A DNA stretch of 64,000 nt from JAJXZJ01 sp050012855 (GCA_050012855.1 JBEKGJ010000020.1:11710-75709); one strand, 5' to 3'. Shown: positions 6,815 through 16,703, counted from the first letter of the stretch. Made by a program: numbers and translations. The notes: a model not told the origin generated them from the sequence alone.

Positions 6815-7641
6815 GGTTGGTTCTGGGTTGTGTGGTTGTTAATGGGGCTGGCGTGGTGGCTCAAGGAAGTGGCACCGAGCGGTAGAATCGCCTGGGTTGA
6901 TTCGTCGAACTCCTCGTGCGCGCCGGGGGAGGGTGCGTTGTCAAAGCCGCGGTCGCACACAAAGAACACCCGGTTGCCCTTGGGCGAGGCCAACCCTCCA
7001 CCACGCAGTGGTTCCCTGACGACCACCCCCAGTCCCTTGCCCGCCGCATATTCCTGCCCGGCCCGGCCCGCCTGGAAGTCCGCGTCCATGAAGTTGTATT
7101 GGATCCGGCAGAAGGACCAGTCGCAAGTATCCAGGATCGGCTTGAACTGCGGCGTCTGGTCGTGAAAGGGAAAACCCGCGGGCTTGATTCTCCCATCAGC
7201 GCGCGCTGCATCCAGGAACTCCGTGATGCCAAGCTGTCTGAGCCTCGGCCAAAGCTCCGCTGTCAGGCTATGCACCAGGTAGAAACCGATATGGTCCGTC
7301 TGGAGCCGATCAAGCTGCTGGTCGAGGTAGCGGTCCATGTCCGCCCGGCTCTGGATGAACCAACCGGGCAGCTTGGTCGCCACCCGGACCCGCTCCCGCT
7401 GCGTTTTCAACGCCCGCCCCAGCAACACCTCGCTCATGCCCGCCTGGAAGGGGACTTCCGATTGGCAGATGCAGGCCGTGTCGAAATAGTTCACCCCGTC
7501 GTGGATGGCACAATCCACCATCGCCTGGGCCTTGTCCTCGTCGATGAGATGAGCCTTGTCCCCCCGGGGCGGCAGGCGCATGCAGCCGAAGCCCAGGATC
7601 GAAACGCTCCGGCCAGTTTTTCCAACGCGTCGGTACAGCAT
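6811..7641 (-). CDS. Aldo/keto reductase, C-terminus lost and active-site tyrosine missing
   Basis: 276 residues. The N-terminal two thirds match aldo/keto reductases of the larger, roughly 370-residue group: RRVGKTGRSVSILGFGCMRLP, GVNYFDTA, VRVATKLPG, FYLVHSL and VVREPLRGGGLA. Two faults are visible. Where relatives have a catalytic tyrosine shortly after FDTA, this protein reads FDTACICQSEVPFQAGMSE, with no tyrosine. After about residue 220 homology stops and a non-homologous tail reads through the upstream region of the next gene. In another frame that tail DNA encodes TNQPRRFYRSVPLP, nearly the C-terminal tail of the neighbouring secreted protein, so the 3' end was probably replaced. Activity is doubtful. 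Confidence 0.75.
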   Translation of the reverse strand: MLYRRVGKTGRSVSILGFGCMRLPPRGDKAHLIDEDKAQAMVDCAIHDGVNYFDTACICQSEVPFQAGMSEVLLGRALKTQRERVRVATKLPGWFIQSRADMDRYLDQQLDRLQTDHIGFYLVHSLTAELWPRLRQLGITEFLDAARADGRIKPAGFPFHDQTPQFKPILDTCDWSFCRIQYNFMDADFQAGRAGQEYAAGKGLGVVVREPLRGGGLASPKGNRVFFVCDRGFDNAPSPGAHEEFDESTQAILPLGATSLSHHASPINNHTTQNQP

Positions 7642-7895
7642 GTGAACGGGCCGAGCATATTCTCTGGTCGGAAAATCTCAACCGCGGATTTGCCCTGCGT
7701 TTCTACACGAGTTGACCCAAGCAGGAGGTAACGTTGGAAACCTTTGCAACCTGTTTCCCCTACGCGCGGGGCCCCCCCGCCGAGGATTGAAATCGAGGTC
7801 CACAAGGTCCACAAGATTGATTCAGTGGATGGTTTCCGGTTGGTTGGCCCGCCAACGCGCTTTCCCGTCCAGGCAATCTGTGGCACATTGAATGC

Positions 7896-8519
7896 ATGAA
7901 GTCTGGTTTCACGCTTCCTGGCCTATGCGCAATCGTTGGGTGCGCCGGCTTGCTCCGCGCTCAAGTCCTGCAGCCGGTCATGGCGCAGGTGGATTTGTCC
8001 AGTCTGGTCACGACCGGCGGTATGACCTATGCCGGATACACGTGGACAATGGGCGGCTGCCTGAAACTGGAGCCCTTCGGGCCCGTCATCCGTAACGGCG
8101 GCGATTTTTCGTTTGATTTCGACTTCTCATTGGAGACCGGAGTGCCTTGCCCGCAGGATGTCTTCTCTGAATCCGCCACCGTCGTTTTAGGCGCATTGGC
8201 TCCGGGCGCCTACACCTTGACCACAACCTCTTGGGGCGTGCCGGTCGCGACCAACACCTTCACCGTTCCGACAAACTCCACGGCCATGCTCCAACCCATC
8301 GGTTTTGCCGCCGACGGATCGTTTCAAATACAGTTGAACGGCGTTGCCTACGTGCATTACGTCCTGCAAAGCTCGACGAATTTCGTGAAGTGGACCTCGC
8401 TTTCGACCAATTTCATGGGGCAGCCGTTGAGGGACACCTGCCCCGGCTTGCCCGGCTTGCGCCTTTACCGCGTGCAAATTCCCCAGACAGTGACTCTCGG
8501 TCCCGGCCCTGGGTTATGA
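7896..8519 (+). CDS. Secreted protein of unknown function
   Basis: 207 residues. An N-terminal signal peptide (GFTLPGLCAIVGCAGLLRAQ) is followed by a beta-rich, Thr/Gly/Val-rich body without recognisable enzyme motifs. The C-terminal 60 residues contain VLQSSTNFVKWTSLSTNF and finish GLRLYRVQIPQ, the same type of tail found on the proteins encoded at 4712-6814 and 9837-11219. No family was recognised. It is read divergently from the aldo/keto reductase gene, and the 250 bases between hold no other gene, only a short tandem GTCCACAAG. Confidence 0.65.
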   Translation: MKSGFTLPGLCAIVGCAGLLRAQVLQPVMAQVDLSSLVTTGGMTYAGYTWTMGGCLKLEPFGPVIRNGGDFSFDFDFSLETGVPCPQDVFSESATVVLGALAPGAYTLTTTSWGVPVATNTFTVPTNSTAMLQPIGFAADGSFQIQLNGVAYVHYVLQSSTNFVKWTSLSTNFMGQPLRDTCPGLPGLRLYRVQIPQTVTLGPGPGL

Positions 8520-8697
8520 CCGGATCGGGGATTTTCTGAAGCATTGTCTTCCAGTCAATTCCCCAAGCGAGAACCATACGCGATCGAACCGAAGAACCAT
8601 GCAGCGTGGTTGCCCTCGGATCCAAACGAAAAGCAGCACCATCGCCCTGCCCTTGCTCCAAGCCCCACCTGCACGCCGCAGGCAGGGTGAAGGGGAT

Positions 8698-8721
8698 TGG
8701 AAGCGCTCAGTGCGTCTGCCA
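8698..8721 (+). repeat. 24-bp direct repeat, left copy
   Basis: This sequence recurs at 11384-11407 with 23 of 24 identical bases, in the same orientation. The pair brackets the two-gene unit at 8746-11219, and the right copy sits exactly where the sialidase stub ends. This suggests that a cassette was inserted or that recombination used the repeats. Confidence 0.6.
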
Positions 8722-8745
8722 AGCTTCGCCCCCCACAGGCGAAGT

Positions 8746-9840
8746 TCAGAACGGCCAGTTGATCCCGGCTGAAATGTAAGCCCCGGTTGACAGGTCAAGT
8801 CGTGCCTGACGCCCGCCTCCACTCACCAGCGCGTCTCCCAGCGGCATGAATTGGGCGCTAAGGTAAATGTCCCAGTTTGACGCCGGGTGATACATGACGG
8901 TGGCGGCAACGTACCCACCATAGACCAGATCCGTCGCGCCGATTTTCCCGCTGTTGGTGGCTTTGCCCCCGTCGGAGAGCACGGCGGTTTCGTTGAACTT
9001 GTAGTTGGCGGAAACCAGCCCCATGGCAAAACCACCGCTGGCTTCTACCGCCCAGCGTTTGCTCAAAGGCCAGTACACCGTCGGACCGAGCCGGAAACTG
9101 AACAGATCTGCGTCCAGCGTGCGTGTGCCGGTGAGCGTGCCGCTCATGGTGTTGGCTGGCAGAGCGGTCGCCACATCGTGAATCGTCGGCCCGATGCCGC
9201 TCGGACCGCCGTTGTAAGGCGCCGTGGGCAGCACAATGCCGGCGGTACTGAAGGAATAAACCGCCTGCGAGAAATCAGCCGGCAGCGGGTGGCTGTCGGT
9301 GATGCCAATGGGCAGAAGGCCGAAGCCGAATTCCCAGCCGATTTGCGCGGGCCCCCAATGGGTCACCTCCCCGCCGTAGGCCAGGTCCACCCCCATGTAT
9401 TGCACGCCCATGCCGCCGCTCGACTCGCTGCCACTGTAATCGAATGACGTGGCGCTGTGAAACACGAGGGTCTGGGCTGCAGGATTGTACTGTGAGGCGC
9501 TGGTGTAGCCCCAATTGGACGTGTACCCCCCCGCGTTTCCCGTCCGGTCCACCAGCACGTAGCCGTCATCGTAAGAGTGATTCGCTCCGCTGACGCCCAC
9601 CGGCCCGGGCTGGCTGCTGGAGAGGCCGAACTGGCCATGCATGCTGAAGTCGGCCTTCAGATTCAGGCCGATCTGCATTCCCAACCGGAAATGCCGGGCC
9701 CAACTGTCGTCATCCGATTGCGCCTGCACTGGACCGGCCAACAGCCCGGCTCCGGCGAAACCGCAGAGCCAGCGCGCGGCGACGGGAAGAGCAGATTGCG
9801 TTGCTTTCACGGGTTGAAATTCCATGACTTCGGCCGTCAC
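8746..9840 (-). CDS. Putative outer-membrane beta-barrel protein
   Basis: 364 residues from a GTG at 9840, whose GTGA overlaps the stop of the upstream gene by four bases; an ATG at 9825 is an alternative. A signal peptide ending near GPVQAQS precedes a long run of alternating polar and hydrophobic strands rich in Gly, Tyr and Ser. The protein ends in aromatic-terminated strands (YISAGINWPF), and a C-terminal phenylalanine is usual for outer-membrane barrels. No specific porin or transporter family was recognised. It is probably co-translated with the DUF11-repeat protein upstream. Confidence 0.65.
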   Translation of the reverse strand: MTAEVMEFQPVKATQSALPVAARWLCGFAGAGLLAGPVQAQSDDDSWARHFRLGMQIGLNLKADFSMHGQFGLSSSQPGPVGVSGANHSYDDGYVLVDRTGNAGGYTSNWGYTSASQYNPAAQTLVFHSATSFDYSGSESSGGMGVQYMGVDLAYGGEVTHWGPAQIGWEFGFGLLPIGITDSHPLPADFSQAVYSFSTAGIVLPTAPYNGGPSGIGPTIHDVATALPANTMSGTLTGTRTLDADLFSFRLGPTVYWPLSKRWAVEASGGFAMGLVSANYKFNETAVLSDGGKATNSGKIGATDLVYGGYVAATVMYHPASNWDIYLSAQFMPLGDALVSGGGRQARLDLSTGAYISAGINWPF

Positions 9841-11219
9841 TGATTCAGTTGCACGCGATAAAAGCGCGCCGCGGTGCCCGCGGGCTGGCTGATGGTTTCC
9901 GGCGGGCCGTTGTCAATCCACTGCACCCGGTCGGCGGGCGCCATGATCGGCGGCTGGGCGGCCAGTGCGTTGGCGAAGGCGACATTATCGCTGTAAACAA
10001 CGGAATAACTGCTGCCCGGCACCGCCGGAAATTCGATCAGCACGCCGCCCGCCGCCAGGTTCGTCACCGCCGTGATGTTGATGGGCGTCCCCGCCGGCGC
10101 GGACAAGTCAACCGCCGGAACGGCCACCGCCGCCAAAACCGGGTTTGCCACCGGCTGGCGCGTCGGCACAAAATACTCCAGGAGCAAATCCACGCTCTGA
10201 TTCGTGGCCAAAGTTGCGCCGTAAATTACAAACGGACTGCCGCTGTTGGTGCCCACGGCATTGAACAGTTGGTTGGTCAACCCCGACACCACCACGCGCG
10301 CGGATGGCACCGCATTCGTCCCGCCATTGGTGAAGCGGGCCGTTTGCTCCATCAACCCGGTTTGCGGGTCATAGTGTTGCGTCGAAACCAGCGCGGCGGT
10401 CAGTTGACCCGCGAGGAAAGTGCCGATGTTGACGACGCCGGCGGCGGTGTCGTTGGCGCTATCGGTGTCGAGCAAGCCGGGAGCACCGACGACGACCGAA
10501 AAAGTCAGCAGCCCGGCAATGGTTGGCTGCACGGTGACCTGCAACCCGGCAAAACCACCGTTGGTCACGGTGCCCAGGGCGAAGACCAAACTGTTGTCGG
10601 CCAGGGTGTAAGGTTGGTTGGTTGGCGAGACACCGATCAATGTCACTCCGGAGGGCAGGATGTTGGTGAGCATCACGCCCGGCGCGTCGCCCGGCCCCTG
10701 ATTGGTCACCGCCAGCGCGTAAGTCACCCAATCGTTGACCAGTGCGCTCGCACTCAGTCCGGCCAGCGTCACGCCCAGATCGGCCTGGGCCGGAATAACC
10801 GTGGTATCCACGCTGCTCGTTGTGTTGGTTATGCCCAAGGCAAAGATCGAGGCCGTGTCCGTGATGGTGCCGGCCACGGTTGGCTGAGCGGTGATCGTCA
10901 TCTGGGCGAAGGCGCTGTCGGGGAAGGACACAATTTGAAAAATCACCTCCTGGCCGCTGGTGGAATAACTGCCGAGACTGTTGTTGGCCCCGAGGAAGAC
11001 CGCCGAATCGGGCAGCGTGTTGCTCACGATGACGTTATTCAGCGGGAGGCCCATCGAATTGGTCAGATTGATGGTGTACGTCAGCACGTTGCTGACCAGC
11101 ACTGGATCGGGCGAGTCAGTCAAAGAAAGCCCCAACCCTTGCGCCGCGGCCCGCAAACTGAAGATCAAGCCGCTGATCGCCAGCACCGAAACTATCCAGA
11201 AACGTACCTTGCCCTTCAT
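9837..11219 (-). CDS. Secreted DUF11-repeat protein
   Basis: 460 residues from the ATG at 11219, which sits directly before a signal peptide (VRFWIVSVLAISGLIFSLRA). Two clear DUF11 repeats follow, the first beginning LSLTDSPDPVLVSNVLTYT and the second ADLGVTLAGLSASALVNDWV, each with the N...G...A..V....LP pattern, and a weaker third. The C-terminus carries YSVVYSDN...W...ARFYRVQLNQ, the recurring tail. These domains are extracellular Ig-like modules used in surface proteins; no catalytic residues are visible. The open frame extends upstream of 11219, but that part lacks a plausible protein start. Confidence 0.75.
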   Translation of the reverse strand: MKGKVRFWIVSVLAISGLIFSLRAAAQGLGLSLTDSPDPVLVSNVLTYTINLTNSMGLPLNNVIVSNTLPDSAVFLGANNSLGSYSTSGQEVIFQIVSFPDSAFAQMTITAQPTVAGTITDTASIFALGITNTTSSVDTTVIPAQADLGVTLAGLSASALVNDWVTYALAVTNQGPGDAPGVMLTNILPSGVTLIGVSPTNQPYTLADNSLVFALGTVTNGGFAGLQVTVQPTIAGLLTFSVVVGAPGLLDTDSANDTAAGVVNIGTFLAGQLTAALVSTQHYDPQTGLMEQTARFTNGGTNAVPSARVVVSGLTNQLFNAVGTNSGSPFVIYGATLATNQSVDLLLEYFVPTRQPVANPVLAAVAVPAVDLSAPAGTPINITAVTNLAAGGVLIEFPAVPGSSYSVVYSDNVAFANALAAQPPIMAPADRVQWIDNGPPETISQPAGTAARFYRVQLNQ

Positions 11220-11383
11220 GGAAATGAAATCGGCCCCCGGTGCTTCTCGGGCGCATTGCCTCCGACCACATGCCAAGGCAACGCCCGCACTCAAGCCGCA
11301 CCGGCCATGACCATAGAACCAAAGTCGGGGCGATGCAAATCTGCAAATCTGCCAAGGCAGCTTGAAGCGCAGGGTGGGGGTGG

Positions 11384-11407
11384 TGGAAGCGCTCAATGCG
11401 TCTGCCA
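11384..11407 (+). repeat. 24-bp direct repeat, right copy
   Basis: Matches 8698-8721 with one mismatch, in the same orientation. It coincides with the point where similarity to sialidases ends in the stub at 11405-11571, so it marks the breakpoint. Confidence 0.6.
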
Positions 11408-11571
11408 GCCTCAACGATTGCGAGCAGGGTTCCTGCTTTTGTCACCACGAATGAAGGGATGCGGATAGCAGGAACCCCATGCTTGCCAGCGACATACACA
11501 TCGCTGAACTCCGGTGTTTGCGCCGCAAATGCGCTCAAGGTCAGTACCCGAAGTGCGATGAACTTCTTCAT
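11405..11571 (-). pseudogene. 5' stub of an exo-alpha-sialidase gene
   Basis: Reading leftward from an ATG at 11571, about 55 residues resemble the beginning of secreted sialidases: MKKFIALRVLTLSAFA, then FSDVYVAGKHGVPAIRIPS and VVTKAGTLLAIVEAGR, which covers the RIP motif and first propeller strand. The frame then runs into unrelated sequence at the 24-bp repeat, and none of the Asp boxes or catalytic residues follow. The neighbour upstream is a hexosaminidase gene, so a former glycan-degrading set with sialidase plus hexosaminidase is plausible. Confidence 0.6.
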
Positions 11572-11792
11572 GATTCGATCTACTCACAAAATCCGCGTGC
11601 TTCCAGTTCGTCGCGAGGCTTTGCGCCCTGCTCCGGCGTCACTTCTGTATTCGGTAACCTCGCCAGGCCGAGATCCACGTCGTGCCTTGTCAACCTTGCC
11701 AGGGTGTTCGTTGGCTCAAAACCAACTGCGCCTCCCCGTCCCGCTGCGGTCGCCCGGCGGCGGCGGCTCGGCTGTTCAGGCTGCAGGACCTC

Positions 11793-13448
11793 CTAATGCG
11801 AAACGTCACGGAGTTGGATCGAGGCGCGGCGGTAATTCACACCAAGTTGATCAAATCGTCGCGCTTGAACCTGCAGACGCCGCATAAAATCATCGTAGTT
11901 GCGTGAACTGGCAGGCGACCACGCCACTTCCGCCAGCGCACACAAGCGCGGCAACGTCATGTACTCCGCGTGTTGGAGAGAAGGCACGTATTCAGTCCAC
12001 AAGTTGGCCTGAGCGCCAATGATGTGGAAGCGAAATTGCGCGTCCAGATTGGCCGGCACCGGCTCGAAGGCATAAACCTGGCTTAAAGGCAGATAGCCTC
12101 CAATGGCCTTCGGCTCAGCCGGCTCGCTGTTGGTGGACTGGTAATAATCCAGGTAGCAATACGCCGTGGGGGTCATGACGACGTCATGGCCTTCTCTGGC
12201 GGACTCCACGGCGCCACCGATCCAGTCCATAATCGTCGCGTTTGGGGCGAGGCCACCCTTCCGAATTTCGCTCCAGCCAACCAGAGTTCGGCCACGGGCG
12301 TCGAGAAACGCTTCCATCCGCCGGATGAAATAGCTTTCGAGCTCATGCTCGGTCTTGAGGCCCTCCCGCACTTCGCGGGCCTGACACTGGCGACATTGCT
12401 TCCAGTTGTCGGGCGGCACCTCGTCGCCGCCGATATGGATATATTTGCCCGGGAAAAGCTCGCAGACCTCCGTGAGTACGTTCTGCAAAAACTCGAACGT
12501 CTCGTCCTTCCCCGCGCAATAGACTCCTGGAAGGACGCCCCCATCGGTGCTGTAGGCGCCGCCGAAGCAACTAAACTGAGGATACGCCGCCAGCGCGGCA
12601 CCCGCGTGACCAGGCAGCTCAATCTCCGGCACAATCGTGATGTGACGCGACGCCGCATACGCCACCAGCTCCCGAATGTCTGCCTGGCTGTAGTACCCGC
12701 CGTAGCGCCCATCGGGCCCGTAAGCGGTGCCCGCCTTGGGGTCGAGGCCAAAGCCGATGCTCTTGCGCCAGGCGCCCACCTCGGTCAACCGCGGATACTT
12801 CTTGATTTCAAGACGCCAGCCCACGTCGTCGGTGAGATGCCACTGGAACATGTTGAGCTTGTGCAGCGCCATCACATCGAGCAGTTCCTTGATCTCCCTC
12901 TTGCTGAAAAAGTGGCGTGCCGAGTCGAGCAAAAAACCGCGCCAGGCAAAACGCGGCTGATCTTCGATATGCACAGCGGAGATGGTCCAGGCCAGGTTAA
13001 GTGTCGGTTTGGAAGCCAGAGCCTCAGCGGGCAGCAGTTCGAGCAAGGATTGCGCGCCGTAGAAGAGGCCGGCCGGCTCGCGCGCGCGAATGATGACCGA
13101 ATCCCGCGTGACGGCAAGCTCGTAGCCTTCCGCCGACGCAAATGAGCTCGCAGCTTTAGTAGTTAGGAGAATCCTGTCTTTGGATGGGGGCTCCTTCGAC
13201 GTGAAATTCACACGGAGAGGATAACCGGTGGACTGGCGAAGGCGCTCGGCCAGATAACTGGCCGGAGCGGTTGCCGGCGATCGCTCGCCCCCGGCGACAA
13301 CGATTTGTGTGTCCGTCTTGAGCACGAAGGTGCCTTCGCGTAGCTCGACCTTTTGTGGGAGAGGGATGATCGAACAGGTGTTTTCGTTGGCGGCAAGAGC
13401 GCTTACCGTGACTAACGAGAACAGAGCGACACGGATCTTATTGTTCAT
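11793..13448 (-). CDS. Beta-N-acetylhexosaminidase, glycoside hydrolase family 20
   Basis: 551 residues from the ATG at 13448, immediately before a signal peptide (VALFSLVTVSALAANE). An N-terminal GH20b-like domain (PLPQKVELREGTFVL...GYELAV) is followed by the TIM-barrel catalytic domain: RGFLLDSARHFF, LHKLNMFQWHLTDDVGWRLE, PEIELPGHAGAALAAYP and the catalytic Asp-Glu pair D342-E343 in HIGGDEVPP. The neighbouring-group mechanism removes terminal GlcNAc or GalNAc from glycans outside the cytoplasm. The length is typical and no damage is seen. Downstream lies a sialidase stub on the same strand. Confidence 0.95.
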   Translation of the reverse strand: MNNKIRVALFSLVTVSALAANENTCSIIPLPQKVELREGTFVLKTDTQIVVAGGERSPATAPASYLAERLRQSTGYPLRVNFTSKEPPSKDRILLTTKAASSFASAEGYELAVTRDSVIIRAREPAGLFYGAQSLLELLPAEALASKPTLNLAWTISAVHIEDQPRFAWRGFLLDSARHFFSKREIKELLDVMALHKLNMFQWHLTDDVGWRLEIKKYPRLTEVGAWRKSIGFGLDPKAGTAYGPDGRYGGYYSQADIRELVAYAASRHITIVPEIELPGHAGAALAAYPQFSCFGGAYSTDGGVLPGVYCAGKDETFEFLQNVLTEVCELFPGKYIHIGGDEVPPDNWKQCRQCQAREVREGLKTEHELESYFIRRMEAFLDARGRTLVGWSEIRKGGLAPNATIMDWIGGAVESAREGHDVVMTPTAYCYLDYYQSTNSEPAEPKAIGGYLPLSQVYAFEPVPANLDAQFRFHIIGAQANLWTEYVPSLQHAEYMTLPRLCALAEVAWSPASSRNYDDFMRRLQVQARRFDQLGVNYRRASIQLRDVSH

Positions 13449-13756
13449 AGAAAAGCAGCGAGAATGCGGCAATCCATATTCTGGAGATCGCAGGGAAGGC
13501 CTCACCGTGTTTCCGTGCAATCTCGCAGCGATCTCCATCCGCAGTCAGCTCCCGCTTCATGGTCCAAGATTTCTCATGGCAACCACATGTGTCAAAATCA
13601 AGGTGAACAGACAATAGGGTATCACCCACACCGCCGCACACAAGACCAGAAATCAGAAGTGGTCCCCAGAATTCGGACCCGAGGTTTATGGCGATGCACC
13701 GAGGATGCGCAGCAGGCGGCCGCAGCGGGCCTTTGGGTCTTCGCGCCCGGAGTAAT

Positions 13757-14221
13757 CGCGCCGGCGTTTTTGCGGGTGTGTTTCCAGACGGCCACACTGA
13801 GGCGGCCCAAGAGGGTCAGCCCGCCCAGGGAGTTGAGCCTGCGTACGCGCCAGCGCCGGTCTTCATTGCCGCTGACGCCCAGCACGATTGGGCCGCCGTC
13901 TGGTGTTGGGTGTGCAAGGCGTCCAGACTGATAAGCCGGCCGGCCAAGGGCGCTCGCGCCAACAAACGGCGGGCGGCGGGAATCTCGTTTTCCTTCCTGG
14001 GCGTGGCGGGCTGGGCGGGCACAGCTTCGGCCTTGGGGTGGGCAACTTAGGCTCAGCGGCCGGCGAGGGCGCTGGCTGGGAAGGCGGGCCAAGAAGTGGG
14101 CCAACCAGTCCCGGGAAAGTCGAGCCCAGCACAAGGCCAGTGCATGGCTGGCCAAATTGGGAAACTGATGCCGATCCGCCAAGATGAGAAAGCGGCTGTT
14201 CTGCGCCAGAAAAAGCCGACG
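13757..14221 (-). pseudogene. Decayed DUF4338 / ISAs1-type transposase relic
   Basis: On the minus strand three homologous pieces occur in N-to-C order but in different frames. At 14221-14093 the sequence SRFLILADRHQFPNLASHAL...RLSRDW resembles DUF4338, the domain of DruA. At 13995-13888, KENEIPAARRLL...LISLDALHTQ is the central part of an ISAs1-family DDE transposase with its catalytic aspartate. At 13885-13757, VSGNEDRRWRVRRLNSL is the C-terminal part of the same family. The stretch between the last two pieces is deleted. No intact frame covers it, so it is a dead element. No terminal repeats were found. The rest of 13449-14341 holds no other gene I can support. Confidence 0.65.
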
Positions 14222-14341
14222 TGTGCGGCGCTGCTCCCGCGCGCTTCCCGCTGTCGCTTCCCGCTTGCCTCGACCGGCCTGCCACCTATACTACGCGCTT
14301 CTTTGAGGTCAGACAACAAGTTGCCAGTTAAATCAATTGCC

Positions 14342-15334
<993 letters not shown>

Positions 15335-15442
15335 ACCGGGCGACCACCCGGGTTGCTTCCACAAAGGCGTGGCCGGCTTTGGGGGCTGCCGTGCCTTCCC
15401 GCTTGACGGGCCGGGAGGCGGGCGGTGAACTGACGGCATCTT

Positions 15443-16126
15443 ATGAAACGATCTTCCGTTGCTCTCCCCGGGCTGTTGGTCATGCTCTTGCTGGCGACGA
15501 GCGGACCATCGCCGGCGCGCGCCGACGACGATGCGGCCGGGACCGATCTCAAGCGCAAGTCCGAGGAGGTCGAAAACCTGAAGCGCGACCTGGAACAAAA
15601 GCAGCGGGAACTCGAGCAGCTTCGCAAGGAAAACGAGCGGCTGCGGCGCGACCGCAAAGCCCGGCCGGCGGCCCTGCCCGCGGCGCCGGCCAGGCCGGCC
15701 ACCCCGGCCCCGCCGGTCACGCCCATCGAAACCCTGCCGCCCTTGGCGAGGACTGACGTGGTGGAACTGCACAATCTCGTCGGCCACTTCGCCGCGAACC
15801 CGGACGCCGCCGCCGCCCGTTACGCGAAAAAGGCCTTCCGCGTCAAAGGCGAGATCTCCCGGTTCGACACCAAGCTGGTCATCCGCAACTACGAAGTGCT
15901 TCTGGAAGCACCGGACAACCCCATGCTCGTCATCTGCACATTCCACTACGTGGACCGCTACGCCGCGGTTTACACCAAACAGCATGGCGAATTGCTGGTG
16001 GGCCGGACCGCCGGCGGCACGGAGATTCCGCTGCACCGGATCGGCGATGCGGTCGTCATTCAGGGCACCTGCAAGGGCCTGAGGAATGGCGAAATTGCGT
16101 TTACCGGTTGCCAGTTGGTGGAATAG
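15443..16126 (+). CDS. Exported coiled-coil protein with an OB-fold (tRNA_anti-like) domain
   Basis: 227 residues. A signal peptide ends at about ARADDD. A highly charged coiled coil follows (about 35-75, rich in K/E/L), then a Pro/Ala linker. The C-terminal 110 residues match the tRNA_anti-like OB fold: YAKKAFRVKGEISRFDTKLV ... GDAVVIQGTCKG ... ITFTGC-type ending (AFTGCQLVE). The role is unknown; as an exported protein it is unlikely to bind tRNA, and the domain may bind another ligand. It lies between mdh and ispF with about 100 bases on each side. Confidence 0.75.
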   Translation: MKRSSVALPGLLVMLLLATSGPSPARADDDAAGTDLKRKSEEVENLKRDLEQKQRELEQLRKENERLRRDRKARPAALPAAPARPATPAPPVTPIETLPPLARTDVVELHNLVGHFAANPDAAAARYAKKAFRVKGEISRFDTKLVIRNYEVLLEAPDNPMLVICTFHYVDRYAAVYTKQHGELLVGRTAGGTEIPLHRIGDAVVIQGTCKGLRNGEIAFTGCQLVE

Positions 16127-16223
16127 CCGGTGCCCGGCCCCCCGATCGCGCCCCAGCCACGAGGAGGCGGGGCCGCACCGGGGCTTTACTCCCACCACCG
16201 GTCGCGCTTATAGTCCTGCTGTC

Positions 16224-16703
16224 ATGATCCACATGGGCATTGGCTACGACGTCCACCGCCTGGTCGCCGGCCGCAAACTCATCCTGGGGGGGGTGGATTT
16301 CCATCACACCAAGGGACTCGACGGCCATTCCGACGCCGACGTGGTCATGCACGCCATTTGCGACGCCGTGCTCGGCGCGCTGGGGGAGAGCGACATCGGA
16401 CACTACTTTCCGAACACCGATCCGCGCTGGCACAACGTGACAAGCAAAGTTTTTCTCCAAGAGGCGGCGCGCCTGGTGGCGTTGCGCAACGGCCGGATTG
16501 TCAACGTGGATTGTAGCGTGATTGCCGAGGCGCCCAAGATCGCGCCGTTCATTCACGTGATGAAAGGCAACATCTCGAACGCGCTGGACATTCATCCTGC
16601 GCGCGTCGGCGTGAAGGCTACGACCAACGAGGGGCTGGGTTTTCTGGGCCGCGAGGAGGGCATCGCCGCCATGGCGGTGGCCAGCCTGGAACTGCCGACG
16701 TAA
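16224..16703 (+). CDS. ispF: 2-C-methyl-D-erythritol 2,4-cyclodiphosphate synthase
   Basis: 159 residues. Forms the cyclodiphosphate in the MEP isoprenoid pathway from CDP-methylerythritol 2-phosphate, releasing CMP; a homotrimer in the cytoplasm. The metal ligands D9, H11 (GYDVHRL) and H43 (DADVVMHAI) are present, as are GHSDAD and the C-terminal KATTNEGLGFLGREEGIA. The ATG at 16224 puts the GYDVH motif at the standard distance. The neighbouring genes are unrelated to isoprenoids. Confidence 0.97.
   Translation: MIHMGIGYDVHRLVAGRKLILGGVDFHHTKGLDGHSDADVVMHAICDAVLGALGESDIGHYFPNTDPRWHNVTSKVFLQEAARLVALRNGRIVNVDCSVIAEAPKIAPFIHVMKGNISNALDIHPARVGVKATTNEGLGFLGREEGIAAMAVASLELPT

Noticed and set aside
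4103..7165. 1020-codon open frame on the plus strand
   Set aside because: It is antisense to the propeller-protein gene and the reductase; composition is typical of a GC-rich shadow frame and no domain is recognisable.
7790..7815. Tandem GTCCACAAG motif upstream of 7896
   Set aside because: Only two short copies; no protein or regulatory meaning can be supported.
15335..15365. CCGGG...CCCGG hairpin after mdh as a terminator
   Set aside because: The stem is five base pairs with a six-base loop and no T-run follows.
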